The position numbers and the translations under genes were made by a program. The notes beneath the pieces are model-generated. The model saw only the letters and a program-made list of their open reading frames with translations, had not been told where the DNA came from and made no database searches. Shown piece after piece: positions 1 through 7,109 of a stretch of DNA of 11,604 nucleotides; the first letter of the stretch is position 1; every line of letters begins with the position of its first letter. The DNA lies in assembly GCA_024404435.1 (NCBI GenBank), contig JAKSPW010000025.1, positions 1 through 11,604 of the forward strand, written 5' to 3'. Source of the stretch: Clostridia bacterium. GTDB lineage: Bacteria > Bacillota > Clostridia > Oscillospirales > CAG-272.

Positions 1-146
1 TCGACCATATCGAACGAAAGCGCCGTGACGGCGCCGCTGTTCTTGCATACGGGCAGATCGAGCCTGCTCAGCGGAATGCCCATCACCGGGCCGCCGAAAA
101 GCACCCTCCCCGGCGGGAGCTCCGTCTTGAAGCCGCCGCAGGCACC
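1..146 (-). CDS. RnfC-like fragment, fused in frame to truncated mraY; runs off left edge
   Basis: The frame opened by mraY at 812 continues to position 1 with no stop, but from about residue 229 it no longer resembles MraY. The segment reads CGGFKTE, then RVLFGGPVMG, then LDLPVCKNSGAV. This pattern (GGPxMG, about eight residues, LDxPVxK) is what I know from the central domain of RnfC, the soluble subunit of the Rnf ferredoxin:NAD+ oxidoreductase; E. coli RnfC has GGPLMG followed by LDVPVVK. The hydrophobic helix expected in MraY here is absent. The rest of RnfC, including its iron-sulfur cysteine motifs, would lie beyond the window. Only about 42-48 residues are visible, so the family call is an inference from remembered motifs. 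The alternative is a strongly diverged MraY loop, which I think is less likely. Base composition resembles the neighbours. Confidence 0.6.
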
Positions 147-812
147 GATGAGGATGGAGCCGAGCGCAAGACGAGGCGCGTCGGGACCGGCCTCGCTCAC
201 AACGAACGCCGCCACCGTGAAGAATACTCCGACGACAGCCGTGACGCTCGACGCGAGTCCGTCGATACCGTCGGTGAGGTTGACGCTGTTGAGCATTCCG
301 CAGATGATGACGAGAGAGATGACGTAATAGAAGAATCCAAGTTCAAGGTCATAGCCCGTAAACGGGATACGCATCGACGTTCCCGGCTTCAGAACGAGTG
401 CCATGCCGAGAAGATAGAGGGATGCGGCTATCAGCTGAAGCAGGAATTTCTGCGGAGCGGTCAAGCCTTCGTTCCTCTTGTTGCGGAGCTTCGCGGCGTC
501 GTCTATCATGCCGATAAGTCCGCCCGCAAGTCCGAGAGCAAGCGTGAAGATCAGAGGAAGCGCGGCTCTGTATCCGTCGGAGAGCCACAGATAAACGGAG
601 CAGCCAATGCCGGATACGAGGGATGCCGCGATGAAGGCAAGTCCGCCCATCGTGGGCGTTCCTTCCTTGCTCTTGTGCCAGCGCGGGCCGATGTCGAGGA
701 TCTTCTGTCCCATTTTGCGGCTCTTCAGCGCGGGGATGAGTTTTCTTGAGATGAGCACCGTCAGGACGAAGGTCACGACGAGCGACAGCACGAACATTAT
801 TTTGTAATCCAT
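129..812 (-). CDS. mraY: MraY, phospho-MurNAc-pentapeptide transferase, N-terminal part only
   Basis: MraY is the polytopic membrane enzyme that transfers phospho-MurNAc-pentapeptide from UDP to undecaprenyl phosphate, giving lipid I. The ATG at 812 has a GAGGG site about five bases upstream and lies 12 bp after murF. Residues 1-228 fit the family: a first membrane helix (about 5-24), the PTMGG motif (53-57), the IDD pair (D104, D105) that gives two catalytic aspartates, and NSVNLTDGIDGLA (175-187), with further hydrophobic helices around 88-103, 124-142, 160-175, 189-205 and 213-226. The usual length is about 320 residues. Here the similarity ends near residue 223-228 (GACGGF), just before the expected FMGDxGS motif with the third catalytic Asp and the later HHH motif. 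The open frame runs on into RnfC-like sequence. As written this product could not be a functional MraY, so an assembly join or a real fusion must be considered. Confidence 0.88.
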
Positions 813-824
813 CTTTTCCCTCTG

Positions 825-2288
825 TCAGCCGTTATTTGACGGCTGTTTCATTTTTGTGATCTTTTTTTTGAGGCATTCTATTACCCGCTCGGCGTGGACT
901 CCGCGGCTCGCCTTTACGAGAAGGACGTCACCCGGAAGCGCCGCATCGCAGATCATATCGGCTATCGTCTGCGGGTCGCGTGTGTCGAGGCAGACGAAGA
1001 CGTTTTCGGCACGGATACCCTTCTTTATTGCCGCCTCCGCGACGACGTCGCTCATCAGTCCGTAGCAGAAGAGCTTTGCAACGTTCGCCTGCGCGGCGTA
1101 CTGTCCTATCTGATCGTGCAGGAGACGCGAATAGTCTCCGAGCTCGAGCATGTCTCCGATAAGTGCGATCGGTCTCTTGTTTCTCTTTGCGGCAGTTCCG
1201 ACGAGAACGTCGATCGCCGCTCTCATTGACTCGGGGCTCGCGTTGTAGCAGTCGTCGATGACCGTGAGGCTTCCAACGTCGTATATCCTCTGCCTCATCG
1301 CCTCTCCCTCGAATGAGAGAAGTCCGCGGCGGATATCTTCCTCCTGCAGTCCGAGCATCGTGCCGACGGCGTACGCGGTCAGCGCGTTATATACGTTGTG
1401 ACGGCCGATTATCGGTATCTCGACGTTCGTGATCGCCTTGTTGTCGCAGATCATGTCGAACGTGATGCCGTCGTCTCCCTGCCTGATATTCATCGCTCTG
1501 TAATCGCCGACTCTGTTCTTGATGCTCATGAGACGGACGTCAAACGGAAGCTCATCCACCTTCTCGAGGAGAAGCGGCTCGTCGGCGTTAAGAAGAATGA
1601 TGCCCGTTTCCCTGTTGAGTCCCGCCGTGATCTCGAGCTTGGCGAGGCAGATATTTTCTCTCGTGCCGAGGCTCGCGAGATGCGAGGTGCCGATGTTCGT
1701 GATGACGGCGATATCCGGCTTCACGAGGTGGGACATGTACTCGATCTCTCCGAGGTTGCTCATGCCGAGCTCGATGACGGAGACCTTGTCGTCCGGCTCA
1801 AGCTCAAAGAGCGTCATCGGAAGTCCGAGCTCGTTGTTATGGTTGCCCTTCGTCTTGTGCGTCTTGTAAACCGAGGACGCGACGGCGTACACGAAGCCCT
1901 TGGTCGTGGTCTTGCCGACGCTTCCCGTGATGGCGACGAATTTGGCAGTGGAAAAATCTCTGTAAAATCCCGACAGAGTACCGAGAGCCTTTACCACGTC
2001 GGCAACGACGACGGCGCACCAGTCGCCCGCGGCGTCCGTGTCCGGTACGCGGGTCGTCAGAACGCAGACCGCTCCGAGGGAGAGAGCGTCCGGAATAAAG
2101 TCCGCTCCGTCGACTCTTTCGCCCTTTATGGCGCAGAACATCGCTCCGGGTGTTACCTCGGAGGACGATGTGGAAACGGAAGTCACCTTTTCGTTCCCGT
2201 CGGCTTTTCCTATTTTGTAAAGCTCGCCGCCGACCGCATCCGCGATCTCGCGGGGCGTGAAAGTTCTCAGTTTAAGTTGCGCATTCAT
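825..2288 (-). CDS. murF: MurF, UDP-MurNAc-tripeptide--D-alanyl-D-alanine ligase
   Basis: Cytoplasmic ATP-dependent Mur ligase that adds D-Ala-D-Ala to UDP-MurNAc-tripeptide, the last soluble step before MraY. The product is 487 residues, near family length. Visible motifs are the ATP P-loop TGSVGKTTTK (121-130), the substrate region GNHNNELGLPMT (148-159), IELGMS (172-177), TNIGTSH (197-203), LAKLEI (215-220) in which the Lys is the probable carbamylated residue, GRHNVYNAL (295-303), DDCYNASPESM (345-355) and KASRGVHAE (459-467) in the C-terminal domain. This is the usual three-domain Mur ligase layout with no missing motif. The N-terminal domain (about 8-110) binds the UDP-MurNAc part. The ATG at 2288 has AAAGG eight bases upstream and lies 21 bp after the murE stop; mraY follows after 12 bp. 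The position between murE and mraY and the CYNASPESM motif separate it from MurE. Confidence 0.96.
   Translation of the reverse strand: MNAQLKLRTFTPREIADAVGGELYKIGKADGNEKVTSVSTSSSEVTPGAMFCAIKGERVDGADFIPDALSLGAVCVLTTRVPDTDAAGDWCAVVVADVVKALGTLSGFYRDFSTAKFVAITGSVGKTTTKGFVYAVASSVYKTHKTKGNHNNELGLPMTLFELEPDDKVSVIELGMSNLGEIEYMSHLVKPDIAVITNIGTSHLASLGTRENICLAKLEITAGLNRETGIILLNADEPLLLEKVDELPFDVRLMSIKNRVGDYRAMNIRQGDDGITFDMICDNKAITNVEIPIIGRHNVYNALTAYAVGTMLGLQEEDIRRGLLSFEGEAMRQRIYDVGSLTVIDDCYNASPESMRAAIDVLVGTAAKRNKRPIALIGDMLELGDYSRLLHDQIGQYAAQANVAKLFCYGLMSDVVAEAAIKKGIRAENVFVCLDTRDPQTIADMICDAALPGDVLLVKASRGVHAERVIECLKKKITKMKQPSNNG
826..845 (-). other. stem-loop over the murF stop codon, next to the mraY ribosome binding site
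   Basis: On the transcript strand CAGCCGT (845-839) pairs with ACGGCTG (832-826), a perfect 7-bp stem with a 6-base loop. It contains the last codons of murF and part of its TGA. The mraY GAGGG site begins about three bases downstream. No T-run follows, so it is not a rho-independent terminator. It may affect translational coupling of murF and mraY, or may be chance. Confidence 0.4.
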
Positions 2289-2309
2289 CAGTAAAACCTT
2301 TCGCTGTCT

Positions 2310-3830
2310 TTATCTTTCTTTGTTTTTTCTCTTTTCGAAGGCGGAGCGCACGGTCTGCGCTTCGTCAAACGGTTTTTTTCCGTCGCGGGTGATCTCGTAT
2401 TTCTCGTGGCCTTTCCCCGCAAGGAGCAGCACGTCACCCGCTTCTGCCGTCATGACGGCGTACTCTATCGCCTCTCTGCGGTCTCTTATGACGCAGTGCG
2501 GCTTTTCCTTATCGATGCCCGAGACGATTTCCGTTATGATCGCGTCGGCGTCCTCGCTTCGGCTGTTATCGGAAGTCACGATCACGAGATCCGCAAGCGC
2601 ACTTGCCACGGCTCCCATTTTTCTTCTCTTCGATCTGTCGCGGTCTCCGCCGCAGCCGAAAAGGAGCGTTATCTTCTGTCCGGGCTCTCTCATTTCCCTC
2701 ACCGTGCGGAGCAGATTTTCAAGGGCGTCCGGAGTGTGTGCGTAATCAATGAATACCGTGAACGGTGCGCCGAGCGGAACCGCTTCGAGTCTGCCGTCTA
2801 CTCCCGTGAGAGATGCGATACCGTCGCGGGCATGCTCTGCCCCGACTCCGGCAGCAAGCGCTGCGGTGATCGCCGCGAGAGAATTGTATACCGTAAAATT
2901 TCCGGGGATCTTTGAGCGTACAGTGAAAACGGCGTCCTTTGAGAAGCAGATATATTCGACTCCGGCGACCCCGTGCCTGATGATGCGGAGAGCGGTCACG
3001 TCCGCCGGCGGGCGCGTGCGGTTTTCCGCATTTGCAGAATATGTGATGGCTTCCTTATTTGGGTATAGCTCGGGTATCCCCGACATATACGCGTCATCCG
3101 CGTTCACTACAAGGACTTTTGCTTTTTCGGCAAGTGACGATTTTGCTCTGAAATAATTCTCCATCGTGCCGTGGTAGTCAAGATGTTCCTCGGAAAGGTT
3201 GGTAAACACCGCGACGTCGGGAGTTATCGGATCGGTTTTGTGTAGGGAGAGCGCGTGGGACGACGCCTCAAAGACGAGCACGTCGGCTCCCGCCTGCTTC
3301 ATCGCGAATGCGGTACCGTACAGATACTCCGGATCGGGTGTCGTCATGGCTCCCGCGGCATCGGAGACCGATGAACCGCCGAAGGTACCGATCACTCTTC
3401 CGCCGACCTCGGCGCGTACCGTCGTGATCATTCCGACGCGGTGTCCCGCTTTCTCGAAGATGCTCTTCAGCATGAAGACGGTGGACGTCTTCCCGTTCGT
3501 GCCGGTGACCGCCACGACCTTCATGTTTTTCGTCGGATGGCCGTACCAGTTGTCCCAGACGTACGCCTCCGCTACCCGCGTATCGGGAACGAGAACGTAC
3601 GGAAAGCCCTCAGGGACCGAGTCCCGTCGGCTGACAAGTGCTGCCGCGGCACCGTTTTTTACGGCGTCGGAAATAAAATCGTGTCCGTCGTGATGCGTGC
3701 CGTCGATCGCGATGAAAAGTCCGTTTTTCAGAATGCTTCTCGAGTCGGAAGAAATCTGACTCACGTTCATCGACGGGTCGGCGCGGAGTTCAAAATCATA
3801 TAGGTTTTCAAGAAGATCCGACAGTCTCAT
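2310..3830 (-). CDS. murE: MurE, UDP-MurNAc-dipeptide--diamino acid ligase (probably meso-diaminopimelate)
   Basis: Cytoplasmic Mur ligase that adds the third residue of the peptidoglycan stem. The product is 506 residues, family-like. Motifs: DSR (29-31) in the UMP-binding N-domain, P-loop TGTNGKTST (109-117), TTPDPEYLY (163-171), EASSHAL (188-194), TNLSEEHLDYH (210-220), the probable carbamylated K230 in YFRAKSSL, DYAHTPDAL (362-370), GCGGDRDRSKR (392-402), and GKGHE (472-476). The amino-acid selectivity motif, DNPR in meso-DAP enzymes, reads DNSR (421-424): the Arg that contacts the DAP carboxylate is kept but the Pro is Ser. I infer DAP as substrate, with the substitution as the weak point. 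The ATG at 3830 has an excellent GGAGGGG site. It lies 50 bp after the ftsI stop and 21 bp before murF. Confidence 0.95.
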   Translation of the reverse strand: MRLSDLLENLYDFELRADPSMNVSQISSDSRSILKNGLFIAIDGTHHDGHDFISDAVKNGAAAALVSRRDSVPEGFPYVLVPDTRVAEAYVWDNWYGHPTKNMKVVAVTGTNGKTSTVFMLKSIFEKAGHRVGMITTVRAEVGGRVIGTFGGSSVSDAAGAMTTPDPEYLYGTAFAMKQAGADVLVFEASSHALSLHKTDPITPDVAVFTNLSEEHLDYHGTMENYFRAKSSLAEKAKVLVVNADDAYMSGIPELYPNKEAITYSANAENRTRPPADVTALRIIRHGVAGVEYICFSKDAVFTVRSKIPGNFTVYNSLAAITAALAAGVGAEHARDGIASLTGVDGRLEAVPLGAPFTVFIDYAHTPDALENLLRTVREMREPGQKITLLFGCGGDRDRSKRRKMGAVASALADLVIVTSDNSRSEDADAIITEIVSGIDKEKPHCVIRDRREAIEYAVMTAEAGDVLLLAGKGHEKYEITRDGKKPFDEAQTVRSAFEKRKNKER

Positions 3831-3880
3831 CTGCCCCTCCGGAAGCTAAATATCTTTCAACTTCCGTGGGCGGCGAGCCC

Positions 3881-6217
3881 TCAGTCTCTCATGTCGAGGT
3901 ATCTTGCTTCTATCTCAACAACGGTGCCGACTTCCACCATCGATCCCGCTGCAGGATACTGATTTATGACCGTTGCGGACGTTCCGTTTGACGAGCCCGT
4001 GATCCTGATGTTGAGTCCCGAACCTATTATCATGCTGTTTGCGGCGTCTGCCGACATGTTCATGACGTCGGGCACCGTCGTCATCTCCGGGATCACGTCT
4101 CCGCAATATATGAGGACTCTGCCGTTCTCAACGCGCAGCGTCGTTCCCTCTGCGGGGAACTGCGAGGTGATGACGTCGCCGTCTCCTATGATCTCGCACA
4201 TTAGTCCGCGTTCCGCGAGATCGGCGTACGCTGCCGACGGCGAGCCGCCGACGTAATTCGGAATCGACACGTCAAGAGTTGCGAGGTCGCTCTCGGTGTA
4301 CTGTCTTTCGACTCCGAGATACGGGAGCACCGAGTCGAGAAGTCTCGAAATGTACGGTGCCGCGACGACGCTTCCGTAAACCTGATCTATCATCGGCTCG
4401 TCAACCATGATTATTGCCGAAATCATCGGATCGAATGCAGGCGCGAACGCCGCGCACGAGCCGACTCGGAAGGATGCGACGCCGTTTTCGTCGAAGGTAT
4501 CACGCTTCTCGGACGTACCGGTCTTCGCCGCGACCTTATAGCCCTTGACGTAAGCGTTCTTTGCGCCGCCGTCGTGGGAAACGCCGTCTTCGAGTACCTC
4601 CGCGATCTCGTCACAGACCTCGGTGCTGACGACCTGTCGCTTGATGTCCGTCTCAAAAGACTTCACGACGTTTCCGTCGGAGTCGAGGATCTCCTTTATC
4701 AGATGCGGAGTCTTGTAGTATCCGCCGCCCGCGACCGTGGTGATCGCCGTAAGCTGCTGTATCGGCGTCGTCTTGAACGTCTGACCGAAGGAATAGACCG
4801 CGAGCGAGACGTTTGTGAACGAATCGTAATCGTTATAGATGCCCGCCGTCTCTCCGGGGAGATCTATGCCCGTTCTCGACATATAGCCGAAGGCTTCGAA
4901 GTATTTGTAAAATCTTTCTTTTCCGACGAGAGCGGCGACCTGCATCAGAGTCGGGTTGCAGGACTGCTGAAGTCCGTATCTGAATGCAAGCGTTCCGTGA
5001 CCGTTCGTGTCATGGCAGGAGATCGGTCTCGGCCATCCCTCGACCACGAGTCCGCCCGTGCAGGTGAACGGCGTGTCGAACGTGCAGACCTGCTCCTCGA
5101 GAGCCATTGCCGTCGTCATTATCTTGAAGGTCGAGCCGGGCTCGTAGGTCTCGGTTATCGCCTTGTTTTTCCACATGGTGAAGAGGAGCTCGCTGAACTT
5201 TTCGTCGTACTCCTCGGTCCCTTTTTCATACTGATCGAGTTTTGCCTGCGAATCCTCGTCGAGTGTGTACGGATCATTGAGATCGAACGTGGGATACGTT
5301 GCCATTGCGAGTATCCCGCCCGTTTCGACGTCCATCACGATACCGCAGACGCGGTTGCGCGCCTTGGAGTCGTAATAGGTCATTTTGAGCTGATTTTCAA
5401 GCTCCTTCTGTATGACCTGATCGATGGTCGTCACGAGAGTGTAGCCGTTCTCCTCCTCGACAAAAGTCTCGAATTCGAAGAACATATCGTTGTTTCTCGC
5501 GTCCTGCGCGAGAACGTATTTGCCGCTCTTGCCCTCGAGAAGATTATTGTACTCCTCCTCGAGTCCCGCTCTGCCGGCGCCGTCCGAGTTCGTGAATCCT
5601 ATGACGTGAGCCGCCAGATCTCCGTAAGGGTAGTACCTCTTATACGAGGCTCTGTCGTAGATGAGATCGTTGAAGCCGTATTCCGCGATGAAATCCCTGA
5701 TGCCGAGGTTAACTTCCTCCTCGACTTCCTTTTTCACGACCTCGTACTGCCTCTCCGTCTTGCCCATTCTCTCCATTATTTCGGAGTAATCGACCCCGAG
5801 AGTAGCGGAAAGATAGTGTGCGATGAATTCGTCGGCTCTGTCGCCTCTGTACGACGAAGTACCGTCGGGCGAGGTCCAGTCGTAGTATACGTCGTTGTCG
5901 GGATCGTCGTCGGAGTTCGCCTTGTCGTTCTTCTTGTTCATCTCGGCGACGTCCTTCGGAGAGATGATCACGTTGTACACCGTCTTGTTCGTGGCAAGCA
6001 CGATGCCGTTCCTGTCGGTGATCTGTCCCCTCTGCGGGTTGATGTTCGTTTCAGTCGTGAGCTGACCTATGACCTGTGCCTCGTAATAGTCGTAATCCCT
6101 GAGCTGATACTTGGCAAGTCTTCCGACGATCACGACCGCTATAACAATAAAAAGGCAGAACGCAACGGCAAGCCTGCGGAACGTTTTTCTGTCTGTTCTG
6201 TTTTTAACCGTTCCCAT
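3881..6217 (-). CDS. ftsI: class B penicillin-binding protein (FtsI/PBP2B/SpoVD type) with two PASTA domains
   Basis: Membrane-anchored transpeptidase that cross-links septal peptidoglycan with a FtsW-type glycosyltransferase. I start it at ATG 6217 (778 residues) because GGGAGGT lies seven bases upstream; a TTG at 6301 opens the same frame but has no such site and abuts a hairpin. Order of parts: short basic cytoplasmic tail, one membrane helix (about 16-34), PBP dimer domain with RGQITDRNG (63-71) and RYYPYGDLAAHVIG (194-207), then the transpeptidase with STFK (S362, K365; Ser nucleophile), SCN (419-421) and KTGT (565-568). Two PASTA repeats follow (about 648-708 and 713-769). A polar acidic insert rich in Asp and Asn lies near 95-129 in the dimer domain. 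The dcw position between ftsL and murE is that of ftsI or spoVD; sequence alone does not separate vegetative PBP2B from sporulation SpoVD. PASTA and length favour a Gram-positive divisome PBP. Confidence 0.93.
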   Translation of the reverse strand: MGTVKNRTDRKTFRRLAVAFCLFIVIAVVIVGRLAKYQLRDYDYYEAQVIGQLTTETNINPQRGQITDRNGIVLATNKTVYNVIISPKDVAEMNKKNDKANSDDDPDNDVYYDWTSPDGTSSYRGDRADEFIAHYLSATLGVDYSEIMERMGKTERQYEVVKKEVEEEVNLGIRDFIAEYGFNDLIYDRASYKRYYPYGDLAAHVIGFTNSDGAGRAGLEEEYNNLLEGKSGKYVLAQDARNNDMFFEFETFVEEENGYTLVTTIDQVIQKELENQLKMTYYDSKARNRVCGIVMDVETGGILAMATYPTFDLNDPYTLDEDSQAKLDQYEKGTEEYDEKFSELLFTMWKNKAITETYEPGSTFKIMTTAMALEEQVCTFDTPFTCTGGLVVEGWPRPISCHDTNGHGTLAFRYGLQQSCNPTLMQVAALVGKERFYKYFEAFGYMSRTGIDLPGETAGIYNDYDSFTNVSLAVYSFGQTFKTTPIQQLTAITTVAGGGYYKTPHLIKEILDSDGNVVKSFETDIKRQVVSTEVCDEIAEVLEDGVSHDGGAKNAYVKGYKVAAKTGTSEKRDTFDENGVASFRVGSCAAFAPAFDPMISAIIMVDEPMIDQVYGSVVAAPYISRLLDSVLPYLGVERQYTESDLATLDVSIPNYVGGSPSAAYADLAERGLMCEIIGDGDVITSQFPAEGTTLRVENGRVLIYCGDVIPEMTTVPDVMNMSADAANSMIIGSGLNIRITGSSNGTSATVINQYPAAGSMVEVGTVVEIEARYLDMRD

Positions 6218-6223
6218 GCCGTT

Positions 6224-6230
6224 ACCTCCC
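6224..6230 (-). promoter_or_regulatory. ribosome binding site that decides the ftsI start
   Basis: GGGAGGT on the transcript strand lies seven bases (counted from its GGAGG core) before ATG 6217. It supports the 778-residue form over the longer TTG-initiated frame from 6301, whose extra 28 residues are charged and unlike the usual PBP N-terminus. Confidence 0.85.
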
Positions 6231-6301
6231 GCCGGATCAGCCCGTACCCTTTTCCGATCATATTCATGTCGGACGCGAATTATTCTCTCTGAGAAAATCA
6301 A

Positions 6302-6321
6302 GGCGCACTGTTAAGTGCGCC
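6302..6321 (-). other. GC-rich hairpin in the ftsL-ftsI gap
   Basis: GGCGCACT (6321-6314) and AGTGCGCC (6309-6302) form a perfect 8-bp stem with a TAAC loop, 11 bases after the ftsL stop. The following bases are TTGATTTTCT, an interrupted T-run, so it could act as a weak terminator or attenuator, or as a processing or stability element. It sits in the only long internal gap of the operon (115 bp). I see no convincing sigma-A promoter between it and ftsI. Confidence 0.55.
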
Positions 6322-6332
6322 GATTTAATCTT

Positions 6333-7076
6333 TCATCTGAAGTAGTCAAGAACGTCGTCGAACAAGTTCGAGAAGGATGAGAGAAGACCGCCCGATGATT
6401 CCGTCGGAAGCTCTTCGGCATCTATCACGATCCTGTCGCTCGTCGGTGTGGTGATGTACTTTCTCCTTACCGAATCCTCTCTGACCATCATGTATTTTTC
6501 GGTAGCCAGCTGTTCGATCATATTGACGTCGTTCTTCTGCTCAAGCTGCAGAGAAAGCTTTGACGCTTCATCTTCTACCGTCTTGATCTCGTCCTTGAGC
6601 TTCGAGAGCTCCGTGGTCGAGGACGAAAGCTCCGAGAAACTGAAGATCACTGCCATCAGCATCACGAAGACGATCAGGACCGTAAGAACGAAGGAAGAGG
6701 ATATCTTCTGCTTTGCGACTTTGATCTCGCGGTGTCTGAGTGCTGCTTCCGCTTTTCTTTCTTCTTTTCTGAGCTTGGCTTTTTCCGCCTTGCGCTCTGC
6801 AGCGGCGGCTGCCTTCTGCCGGCGCTCGAGTTCTTTAACGTATGCTTTCTGTCTTGCGACGTAAATGCGGCGTCTTTCTTCTTCCGCTTCGCGTCTTGCA
6901 GCTGCTCTCTCTGCCGCGACTCTGCGGCGTTCGGCTTCTGCTCTCTTTGCAGCCTCATATGCGGGATCTCTGACGGGAGCCCCGTATCCTGCGGGACGCG
7001 AGACGTTCGTTTGTCTTGCTCCGCCGTTCATTCCGCAGCGGGGCATATTGCCGGGTCTTACGTTCTGATAGGTCAT
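6333..7076 (-). CDS. ftsL: FtsL-like divisome protein with a long cytoplasmic coiled-coil extension
   Basis: Called mainly by topology and position, since FtsL is poorly conserved. It lies between rsmH and ftsI, where dcw clusters carry ftsL. It is a bitopic protein: one membrane helix (about 126-147), then an extracytoplasmic coiled coil (about 150-185) and an IEQLATEKYMMV segment (188-199) like the IExxAxxxLGM stretch common in FtsL/DivIC proteins. FtsL would join FtsB/DivIC and regulate the FtsW-FtsI synthase. At 247 residues it is about twice the usual length. The excess is N-terminal: a Gly/Pro/Arg-containing start (1-38), then a highly charged Ala/Arg/Glu/Lys helix (about 39-125) with likely coiled-coil character. 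The last 17 residues may form an amphipathic helix. ATG 7076 has AAAGGAG eight bases upstream and lies 33 bp after rsmH. The alternative is a lineage-specific septum protein replacing FtsL. Confidence 0.75.
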   Translation of the reverse strand: MTYQNVRPGNMPRCGMNGGARQTNVSRPAGYGAPVRDPAYEAAKRAEAERRRVAAERAAARREAEEERRRIYVARQKAYVKELERRQKAAAAAERKAEKAKLRKEERKAEAALRHREIKVAKQKISSSFVLTVLIVFVMLMAVIFSFSELSSSTTELSKLKDEIKTVEDEASKLSLQLEQKNDVNMIEQLATEKYMMVREDSVRRKYITTPTSDRIVIDAEELPTESSGGLLSSFSNLFDDVLDYFR

Positions 7077-7109
7077 ACCGGGCTCTCCTTTCCGCGCTGC
7101 AGCGCCGAA

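Noticed and set aside
1398..2294. 298-codon open frame on the plus strand opposite murF
   Set aside because: Antisense shadow of a well-supported gene; charged low-complexity product with no domain and no ribosome binding context.
3834..3867. 6-bp inverted repeat (CGGAAG/CTTCCG) with a 15-base loop in the ftsI-murE gap
   Set aside because: Short stem and large loop with no T-run; likely chance, although it touches the murE ribosome binding site.
4574..6292. 572-codon open frame on the plus strand opposite ftsI
   Set aside because: It lies antisense to a gene with clear PBP motifs, has a low-complexity Val/Leu/Arg/Asp composition and no recognisable domain. Such frames are expected opposite GC-rich genes with strong codon bias.
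6218..6301. TTG-initiated extension of the PBP
   Set aside because: The 28 extra residues are atypical, there is no suitable ribosome binding site, and GGGAGGT before ATG 6217 is convincing.
7094..7105. 12-bp palindrome GCGCTGCAGCGC between rsmH and ftsL
   Set aside because: Cannot form a useful hairpin because its centre is too short for a loop; no other sign of a protein-binding site.
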